Part shown: in pieces, positions 38,150 to 44,215 of the stretch
Layout: every line of letters begins with the position of its first letter
Position numbering within the stretch: the first letter of the stretch is position 1
From: Campylobacterota bacterium
GTDB lineage: Bacteria > Campylobacterota > Campylobacteria > Campylobacterales > Sulfurimonadaceae
Direction of reading: 5' to 3'
Length of the DNA stretch: 44,215 bases
Assembly: GCA_023379705.1 (NCBI GenBank)
Contig: JAMCPS010000148.1
Location: forward strand, 1 to 44,215
Made by a program: the position numbers and the translations under genes
The notes under the pieces: generated by a model
Databases searched by the model: none
What the model was told of the DNA's origin: nothing
Seen by the model: only the letters and a program-made list of their open reading frames with translations

Positions 38150-39481
38150 TTAAAAAAACTCAAATCCATCGCCCTCATCCAAGCTCACATCTTCGGAGGG
38201 TGAAAGAAACGACTGTACCATTTGGATGTTCGAAATAATCGAGGCATCCATGTAGTTGACCGATGGGGCGCCATCGTAAAACACACTTTTAAACCATATT
38301 ATCAGATCATTGTTGAAGCTTTTGCATAACGCAGACATTTGCGGTGCCATTTCGATAAACATCGTTTCGTCTTTTTGGATGATCGCGGTCAAATCACGTA
38401 TCGCTATCCCCAGTATTTGGGTTTGGCTGTAGAGCATCAGGATACTGGAAGTGCGTTCAAAAGCATTGACGATTTGGTCAACATCGTCACCATTGAGCTC
38501 GTTACTTCCCATCCACATAAACTGCGTTGCGAGTTCATTGAGCTTGAGTTCCAAAGATGTGAGATCTTCGGGTTCCATAAAATCAAATTTTTGGAGCGAT
38601 TCGGTTTCTTTTTTGTAGGTGACTGTGACCGGTTCTTTTGGTTTCTGGGGAATGATTTCTTCAGCTTTGGATTCGTTTTTGATTTCAAGTTTTATTTGAG
38701 GTTGAGGGGCACGGAATTCCTTTGCTACTTGGAATGAGAGCAAGTTAGAGTCAAGTTTATAGACAGAATTTTCAAGCGATTTTTCGATGAGTTGGGTGAT
38801 TTTTTGAGCAGGAAGTATTTTGGTGTTTAGAATGGAGAAGAAATAAAACGCATCGTTTTCTTCCATGATGATTTGAGGCTGCACTTTTTTGGAGAGCATT
38901 GCACTGCTTAGTTGGTAGATAAAACGGATAAGATCACTTAAAAAATTCGTTCGAACGTTGTCTTTGATGGTAGTTAGCATGGATTCCCATAGTTGTGCCA
39001 AATCTTCTTCGTTTTCGAGCAAATAGGTCGTTTTGTAACAAAAGATCGCATTGGTAAAAGGATTAATGCTTTGTTTGGTGCTCACCGAACCGCGGGAACT
39101 GCCCATGATGTGGAGGTAAAGGTCCAAACGGTGTTTGAATACATCGGGCTGGATAGGTTTGACAAAATAGTCTTTGGCGCCATTGCGCAGTGCTTGGATT
39201 TGGTTTTCCTCATCTCCTTGGGTAGAAACAATGACGATGATCGTATTGGGCTGTATTTGACTGATGTGTTTGGTTGCTTCAATGCCGTTCATGTGCGGCA
39301 TCAAAATATCCATAAAAATCAAATCAAATTTTTCATCCTGACATAAAACGAGGGCTTCAACACCGTTATTGGCGGTTTTGATCTGCATCGTTTCGCCATG
39401 TTGCTCACAATATTGGTTGATGTACGCTTCTAAAATAGTTTGATTGAGGCTTTGGTCATCAACGATGAGTATTTTTTTCAT
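38150..39481 (-). CDS. Response regulator with unknown helical effector domain
   Basis: This 443-residue protein starts at the ATG giving MKKILIVDD; a TTG three codons earlier at 39490 is possible. The receiver (about 1-125) has acidic pocket VDDQ, phospho-Asp in LIFMDILMPHMNG and Lys in YFVKPIQ. The remaining 300 residues carry no DNA-binding, HD-GYP, GGDEF or CheC-type motif that I can see. They form two helical blocks (about 145-255 and 300-430), joined by a Lys/Pro/Glu-rich linker around KNESKAEEIIPQKPKEP. The end is acidic (SLDEGDGFEFF). It sits between two signalling genes on the same strand and is a likely phosphorelay output of unknown type. Confidence 0.82.
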   Translation of the reverse strand: MKKILIVDDQSLNQTILEAYINQYCEQHGETMQIKTANNGVEALVLCQDEKFDLIFMDILMPHMNGIEATKHISQIQPNTIIVIVSTQGDEENQIQALRNGAKDYFVKPIQPDVFKHRLDLYLHIMGSSRGSVSTKQSINPFTNAIFCYKTTYLLENEEDLAQLWESMLTTIKDNVRTNFLSDLIRFIYQLSSAMLSKKVQPQIIMEENDAFYFFSILNTKILPAQKITQLIEKSLENSVYKLDSNLLSFQVAKEFRAPQPQIKLEIKNESKAEEIIPQKPKEPVTVTYKKETESLQKFDFMEPEDLTSLELKLNELATQFMWMGSNELNGDDVDQIVNAFERTSSILMLYSQTQILGIAIRDLTAIIQKDETMFIEMAPQMSALCKSFNNDLIIWFKSVFYDGAPSVNYMDASIISNIQMVQSFLSPSEDVSLDEGDGFEFF

Positions 39482-39486
39482 TTTTA

Positions 39487-40575
39487 TCAATCCTGATATC
39501 GGGTATGTATGGCATGAACTTCATGTAAGTCAGCGGTAAAAAGCTCAACGAGGAGCGGATCAAAATGGATACCTGAGTTTTGTTTTAAATAATCGATCGC
39601 TTCGTCAAACGACCATGCTTTTTTGTAGGGACGTACAGAGGTGAGGGCATCGAAAACATCGGCAATAGCGACTATACGTCCATACAACGGGATTGCTTCA
39701 CCTGCTAGACCTTGCGGATATCCGCTTCCATCGTATTTTTCATGATGGCTTGCGGCGATGATGTGTCCTGCCTGCAAATACGGACTCGTGGAGTTTTGGA
39801 GAATGTCTGCCCCGATGGCGGCGTGCTGACGCATGATTTTCATCTCATGATCATTGAGTTTTCCGGGTTTGAGGAGGATATTGTCGGGAGTCCCGACTTT
39901 TCCCAAATCGTGCAAGGGGGCTGCAAAGTGCAAAATGTTTTGCTCGGCTTCATCAAGCTTTAGACGTTTTGCCATGAGCACGGCATAGCCCGATACGCGT
40001 TTGACATGATTTGAGGTCTCTTCATCTTTGTACTCAGCGGTACGGGAGAGAACACGCAGGGTTTCGTGTTCTTTTTGTTCCAAAGTGATATACGATTCGG
40101 TTAATTCAGCGATGGTTTTATGCAGACTCGCCGTGGCTTTATCCACTTGAGTGCGTAGGTATTTTTCTTGGTCGTTTAGGCGGACGATTGCCCTGCGCAG
40201 TTTGATGAAATTACGAACACGGTTGAGTAGGATTGCTTTGTCAATCGGTTTTTTGATGAAGTCATTGACTCCGGCCATGAGGGCTTTGATTTGAACGGTG
40301 TCTTGGGCATCGCTGGCGGTGACCATGATGATGGGAGCATCGGAATCAATTCTTTTGACAGCGGCGGTGACCTCTATGCCGTTCATTGAGGGCATCTCAT
40401 AGTCGACGAGCACCATGTCAAATGGGTTTTTTTGCATGTATTCAATGGCAGTGAGGGGATCGGTGAAGTTGACAAACGTTGCATCGACCTCCTGCAAATA
40501 GGTTTCAATCAAGAGCAGGTTCATGTCGTTGTCATCAATGTTAATAATGACAAAGGGGTTATTGCAGCAGATCAT
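39487..40575 (-). CDS. Receiver/HD-GYP c-di-GMP phosphodiesterase
   Basis: This 362-residue response regulator has an N-terminal receiver (IINIDDNDMN; phospho-Asp in MVLVDYEMPSMNG; Lys in FIKKPID), a short coiled coil (about 130-180) and an HD-GYP domain. Metal and active-site motifs are intact: HFAAPLHDLGKVGTPDNILLKPGKL, RQHAAIGADIL, HHEKYDGSGYPQGLAG and ADVFDALTSVRPYK. HD-GYP enzymes hydrolyse c-di-GMP to GMP. The ATG overlaps the stop codon of the large hybrid kinase gene (ATGA), so translation is coupled and the kinase is the likely phosphodonor. It probably lowers c-di-GMP in response to the sensor. Confidence 0.94.
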   Translation of the reverse strand: MICCNNPFVIINIDDNDMNLLLIETYLQEVDATFVNFTDPLTAIEYMQKNPFDMVLVDYEMPSMNGIEVTAAVKRIDSDAPIIMVTASDAQDTVQIKALMAGVNDFIKKPIDKAILLNRVRNFIKLRRAIVRLNDQEKYLRTQVDKATASLHKTIAELTESYITLEQKEHETLRVLSRTAEYKDEETSNHVKRVSGYAVLMAKRLKLDEAEQNILHFAAPLHDLGKVGTPDNILLKPGKLNDHEMKIMRQHAAIGADILQNSTSPYLQAGHIIAASHHEKYDGSGYPQGLAGEAIPLYGRIVAIADVFDALTSVRPYKKAWSFDEAIDYLKQNSGIHFDPLLVELFTADLHEVHAIHTRYQD

Positions 40576-43500
40576 ACAAGCTCGCTTTTCATTTGTAAAA
40601 TGATTTTGTGTGTCTCATCTGCCAACTGTGACAAACGATTTGTTTTTTCATCTGCCTCAAGAGCCGGAAGATCTTTTTCAAATGTTTCACACATCATGCC
40701 TAACTCATTAAGAAAAAGATTTCTTGAAATCCCTTTGAGGGAATGAACTGCCATTTTTAATGCTGAGGTATCTTCATGTTCTTCTTTGAATTTGGTTAAA
40801 ATGGCTTGGGCATTGGTGATGAACTTTTTGAATAAATTGAGCACAATTTCCTCAGGCAATTCGATTTTCGAAGCAACAAGCGAGGTCAAGCTTTGATTAT
40901 TAGGGCTAATGGATTTTTGGGTCTTATTTGAAGTAGCTTGCGTAATGGCAATGGAGCTGAAATACTCATTAAGCAATTTTGTAAGTTCTAATCTTCGCAA
41001 GGGTTTGATCAGATACCCATCCAAACCTTTGGAAAGGTAAGAAGTGATGTTTTTGGCAACGGCATCAGCGCTTAGACCGATTATAGGGGTATGTTTTACC
41101 CCCGTTTCATTTTCATATTGCAGTATTTGTCCCGTTGCGGTGATCCCGTCCATATTGGGCATGTTAATGTCCATGAGGACGAGATCGTATCTGTCTGTCA
41201 TGAATTTTTTGACCGCTTGATAGCCATCATGAGCCAGATCATGCTCAATTTTGAGCCGATTTAAAAGCTCTTCGATGTAGAGCTGATTGACCTCATTGTC
41301 TTCCGCAACAAGAACGCGAAGACCCTCAAAGGTAACTTCTATCGGTTCTTGGACAGATGCCTCAACGTGCTGGTCATCAATTTCGAGTCGATGGGCGATG
41401 GTGGAGTAGCTGATCTCTTCATTCAAATAGATGACATTGGGAGCTTCAAACTCTGGATGAGGTGTGCTCATGTGGGAGGGGATGATAAATATTTTAGCGT
41501 GCGCAAAACGTTTGATCACATCGTGTATCTCTTGGACACTCATCATGTCCATGAACACAATAATGTGACTTTGGGACTCATCGGCGAGCGTATCGAGGGT
41601 ACTGTCCCTAAAAACATGAGAATCACAGCAGGCAAATTGGTGAAGATAGCGTTCAACGAGCAAAAATCGCGCCGTTGGTTTGCTCTGAGGTAAATACAAA
41701 TGGGTTGTGTGTACTTGGCATTGGTAATTTGGAGTATCTGCGTTGTAGGTAAACTCAAAGAGGACGTTGAATACGCTTCCGCTTCCAAAGGTACTTTTGA
41801 ACGACATTTTGCCATTCATCGCGGCAATAATACGTGTCACGATGTTTAGACCCAATCCTGTACCGCCAAATTCACGAGCGATGGAGTTGTCGGCTTGAAC
41901 AAACGGTTTGAAAATATTGATTTTGTTTTGAGGGAGTACACCGATTCCCTCATCGGCAACGGTCAATCCAATCGTGACTCTTTGATTTGCGGTTCTAAGA
42001 CTCTTAATCCGAACGTAGACTTTTTTGCCACTTGGGGTAAATTTGATTGCGTTACTGAGCAGATTGATGAGCACTTGTTTGAGGCGCAAGAAATCAACGT
42101 CCACGGTGGTTGGAAGTTTTGGATCGATGAAGACGAGGAGATCCACCTCTTTTTTACGGGCAACGGAATAAAAAGGATAGATGATCGACTCAAGCTCACC
42201 GGTGATGTTGATAGGTTGGAGATGCAGTTCCAATGTTTCACGATCAAATTTCATGACGTCCAAAATGTCGTTGATGATTTGACGCAGGGTTTCTCCGCTG
42301 TATTCAATCGTTTTGAGGTATTTTTTCTGTTGTTCGTCCAGCGGTGTCTCTGCGAGCAACTCGGCAAACCCTAAAATACCGTTAAGCGGAGTGCGGATCT
42401 CGTGACTCATGGTGGCCAAAAATCGGCTTTCAGCCTCTGAGGATTCTTTTGCCTCACGCAGTGCACGGTTGAGTAATGTAATGTCTTCAAAGGAAACGAG
42501 ATAACAGATCCCTTTGGTGAAATTGTTGTCTTGGATTTTTTCGACATGAATGGCAAAGACATGATGATTGAAAAAACGGTCTTTCATGGCCACTTTGATT
42601 AACTGACCGCGCATCTCATACAAACGCTCCAAACAGACCAACCGCTCATTATTATGAATGTAAAAAAGATCGTCTGCATCCAAGAAAAGATCACTGAGGT
42701 TGACAAATCCACACTCTTTTGGGTCCAGACTTTTGATCCCTAAAAACTCCATAAAACTGCTGTTGGACTGGATAACCCCTTTGGATTTGTCCACCATACA
42801 AATGAGACTCTTTTGGGCATCGAGTACGTTTTGGATACGGCGGCGCTGTTCCTCTATCTCATGCTGTTTTTCGATGAGCGAAGTGATGTCATGACGGATA
42901 CTGATATACTCGATAACTTTGTCGTTGTTGTCCATGATTGCTGAAATGGTCGAGTCGACATAGTAGCTGCTGCCATCTTTGCGTCTGTTTTTGATGATTC
43001 CGCGAAATATCTTTTTGCTTTGGATGGTTTCCCACATCTGTTCAAAAAAAAGAGGAGCATTTTCAGGGTGACGGACGATGTTGTGCGGTTTTCCGATGAG
43101 CTCTTCTCTGGTGTATCCGGTAATCTCACAAAAGGCATCGTTGACGTAGGTGATGATGCCTGCAAGATCGGCTTTGGAGACGATGGAACTTTTGTCAATC
43201 ATCGCCTTGAGCTGAGTTGAGAGACTTTGCTCTTGATGGAGTATTTGTTTGTTGATTTGATAGTCAAGGTGATGGGTGATTTTAGAGAGAAGTTTTTCGT
43301 AAGAGTAGGGGCGAATTAAAATACTGTTGATTCCCATACGGTAAAATTTCGAGCTGTAGTGTGTTTGCGCTTCGTTTAGGAGTAAAATCATCGGTACTTC
43401 AGAGAGTTTTGTAATACGGATAAAACGGATCATAGCGAATGCTTGGTCTATGTATTGTGGATTCGTAAAATCAAGAACGAGTAAATCGGGCAGTTCATGG

Positions 43501-44090
43501 GAGTGATCGTCCCATTTTTCCATAAGCGCAGAGCACGACTCTAAAAAACAGAGCCTATAGCCGCGATGAGAAACAAGTTGATTGAATTTTTGTTGAGTAA
43601 AATTGTTGCCGCCAATCATGGTGACGTGATAATTTGCATTATTTCGGATGGCTTCAAATAAACGGATAAGTTCTTCTGCAATGTCTTCTAGCGGTTCATG
43701 TTTGAAAAGATACTCTAAAACCCCGCTTTCAAACAGATATTCGCGTCGTTGGGGGCTGTTGTCCGATGTATAGATGATAACCCCTGCTGAGTCGGGACTT
43801 TTTAGGTACTCATTGAGTTTCGATTCGTTACACGATTCATAGACGGGATCGATAAGGATAAAATCGAGATGTCGTGAAAAAACGTCTGAAATTTCATCTG
43901 ATGAGAATGCCTGCAATACGGTGCACCCAAATGCACGAAGTTTACTAGCAATATAGTTATTAAGAGCTTCATCTGAATCGATGAGCGCAACCGTATAATT
44001 ACAGTTAAAAGAGGGAGCAAAAGTAACCCTAAGTAAATTTTGATATCTCAAAAAATAATGATAAAATAAAGTTATGAATAGTTTAAGCAC
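40572..44090 (-). CDS. Multi-receiver hybrid histidine kinase with Hpt
   Basis: This soluble hybrid kinase has up to 1172 residues. Domains in order: a receiver-like domain (about 31-145, DSDEAL, LIDP); a second degenerate receiver (about 150-280, acidic pocket lost, Lys replaced by Arg in LIRPYS); two PAS domains (about 295-415 and 425-545); HisKA with phospho-His in MSHEIRTPLNGILG; ATPase (NLLSNAIKF, DEGIGV, GGTGLGLNI); a degenerate receiver-like block; an intact receiver (VLVAEDNEVNQL, LVLMDINMPNMDG, YLIKP); and a C-terminal Hpt with His in AVHSLKGISRN. The complete His-Asp-His chain can pass phosphate to the two downstream receivers. The start is doubtful: the GTG at 44090 lies within the repeat structure and has no good ribosome site. 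Confidence 0.9.
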   Translation of the reverse strand: MLKLFITLFYHYFLRYQNLLRVTFAPSFNCNYTVALIDSDEALNNYIASKLRAFGCTVLQAFSSDEISDVFSRHLDFILIDPVYESCNESKLNEYLKSPDSAGVIIYTSDNSPQRREYLFESGVLEYLFKHEPLEDIAEELIRLFEAIRNNANYHVTMIGGNNFTQQKFNQLVSHRGYRLCFLESCSALMEKWDDHSHELPDLLVLDFTNPQYIDQAFAMIRFIRITKLSEVPMILLLNEAQTHYSSKFYRMGINSILIRPYSYEKLLSKITHHLDYQINKQILHQEQSLSTQLKAMIDKSSIVSKADLAGIITYVNDAFCEITGYTREELIGKPHNIVRHPENAPLFFEQMWETIQSKKIFRGIIKNRRKDGSSYYVDSTISAIMDNNDKVIEYISIRHDITSLIEKQHEIEEQRRRIQNVLDAQKSLICMVDKSKGVIQSNSSFMEFLGIKSLDPKECGFVNLSDLFLDADDLFYIHNNERLVCLERLYEMRGQLIKVAMKDRFFNHHVFAIHVEKIQDNNFTKGICYLVSFEDITLLNRALREAKESSEAESRFLATMSHEIRTPLNGILGFAELLAETPLDEQQKKYLKTIEYSGETLRQIINDILDVMKFDRETLELHLQPINITGELESIIYPFYSVARKKEVDLLVFIDPKLPTTVDVDFLRLKQVLINLLSNAIKFTPSGKKVYVRIKSLRTANQRVTIGLTVADEGIGVLPQNKINIFKPFVQADNSIAREFGGTGLGLNIVTRIIAAMNGKMSFKSTFGSGSVFNVLFEFTYNADTPNYQCQVHTTHLYLPQSKPTARFLLVERYLHQFACCDSHVFRDSTLDTLADESQSHIIVFMDMMSVQEIHDVIKRFAHAKIFIIPSHMSTPHPEFEAPNVIYLNEEISYSTIAHRLEIDDQHVEASVQEPIEVTFEGLRVLVAEDNEVNQLYIEELLNRLKIEHDLAHDGYQAVKKFMTDRYDLVLMDINMPNMDGITATGQILQYENETGVKHTPIIGLSADAVAKNITSYLSKGLDGYLIKPLRRLELTKLLNEYFSSIAITQATSNKTQKSISPNNQSLTSLVASKIELPEEIVLNLFKKFITNAQAILTKFKEEHEDTSALKMAVHSLKGISRNLFLNELGMMCETFEKDLPALEADEKTNRLSQLADETHKIILQMKSELV
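43898..44024 (-). repeat. Left arm of 127-bp perfect inverted repeat
   Basis: These 127 bases are the exact reverse complement of 44089-44215, separated by a unique 64-base spacer (44025-44088). The arm encodes residues about 23-64 of the large hybrid kinase. The right arm runs to the last base of the window, so the true outer limit of the repeat is unknown. Confidence 0.97.
44025..44088. other. 64-bp unique spacer with start region
   Basis: This AT-rich spacer lies between the repeat arms. Read on the plus strand it carries TAAAAT (44062-44067) and ATGAATAGTTTAAGC leading in frame into the right arm. Read on the minus strand it is open in frame into the left arm but has only GTG or TTG starts without ribosome sites. 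Confidence 0.7.
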
Positions 44091-44215
44091 TTTTGCTCCC
44101 TCTTTTAACTGTAATTATACGGTTGCGCTCATCGATTCAGATGAAGCTCTTAATAACTATATTGCTAGTAAACTTCGTGCATTTGGGTGCACCGTATTGC
44201 AGGCATTCTCATCAG
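44074..44215 (+). CDS. Partial hybrid-kinase N-terminus (right arm copy)
   Basis: An ATG-started frame, MNSLSTFAPSFNCNYTVAL, continues IDSDEALNNY and runs off the end of the window after 47 codons. From the sixth codon on it is identical to the N-terminal receiver-like domain of the minus-strand 1172-residue kinase. The ATG, with a plausible -10 upstream, looks like a more natural start than that of the minus-strand copy. It may be a real divergent paralogue or the product of an assembly fold-back. Confidence 0.5.
   Translation, partial: MNSLSTFAPSFNCNYTVALIDSDEALNNYIASKLRAFGCTVLQAFSS
44089..44215 (+). repeat. Right arm of 127-bp perfect inverted repeat
   Basis: This is the exact reverse complement of 43898-44024 and ends at the window edge. 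The arm length of exactly 127 bases equals a common largest k-mer in short-read assembly, which points to a graph-end overlap. Confidence 0.97.

Overview
The window looks like chromosomal DNA from a Campylobacterota (Epsilonproteobacteria) bacterium, most likely in the Sulfurimonas/Sulfuricurvum group. This is inferred from gene order and protein character, not from a database search. The signs are an atpB standing apart from other ATP synthase genes, the pairs ileS-gatA-guaB and dapC-murC-mutS2, monohaem cytochromes c, ATGA-type stop/start overlaps almost everywhere, and a large hybrid histidine-kinase cluster. No phage, transposon, integrase or CRISPR array is visible.

Layout. 1-1.9 kb: an SO_0444-type metal permease with a 39-residue secreted peptide behind it, convergent with a DUF2238-type membrane protein. 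1.9-2.45 kb: a six-gene tRNA operon on the minus strand, transcribed Lys-Glu-Val-Asp-Val-Asp, behind a perfect consensus sigma70 promoter. 2.5-3.6 kb: a CinA-like protein, divergent from ileS. 3.7-13.45 kb: one long, tightly packed plus-strand gene train: ileS, a 41-residue membrane peptide, gatA, guaB, metY, metX, xseB, a nitrilase-fold protein lacking its catalytic residues, and an E1-like protein. 13.45-14.4 kb: two minus-strand lipoproteins, one with a haem c motif and one alanine-rich. 14.7-21.0 kb: polysaccharide deacetylase, then dapC, a helical unknown, murC, a small membrane protein and mutS2.

21.0-24.65 kb is an accessory stretch between mutS2 and ligA: an HNH protein, two Phd/YefM-RelE toxin-antitoxin pairs, two proteins of unknown function and a CobB-type sirtuin. 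The second toxin gene overlaps the start of ligA. 24.6-33.3 kb returns to housekeeping genes: ligA, tlyA, ribF, a cytochrome c, atpB, a small membrane protein, a ThiE/TenI-like protein, gatB, gpsA, a Dabb-fold protein and a Gly-tailed exported protein.

33.3-44.1 kb lies entirely on the minus strand. Reading 5' to 3' on that strand it holds a 1172-residue multi-receiver hybrid kinase with an Hpt domain, a receiver/HD-GYP c-di-GMP phosphodiesterase, a receiver protein with an uncharacterised helical C-terminal part, a membrane-bound triple-PAS hybrid kinase, a small membrane protein and a Uup-like ABC-F ATPase. The first four look like one phosphorelay operon ending in c-di-GMP control.

The last 318 bases form a perfect 127-bp inverted repeat around a 64-bp spacer. 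The first codons of the big kinase are therefore repeated head-to-head at the end of the window. This is either an assembly or chimera fold-back or a real divergent duplication, possibly with a promoter-bearing spacer. It is the most structurally unusual signal here.
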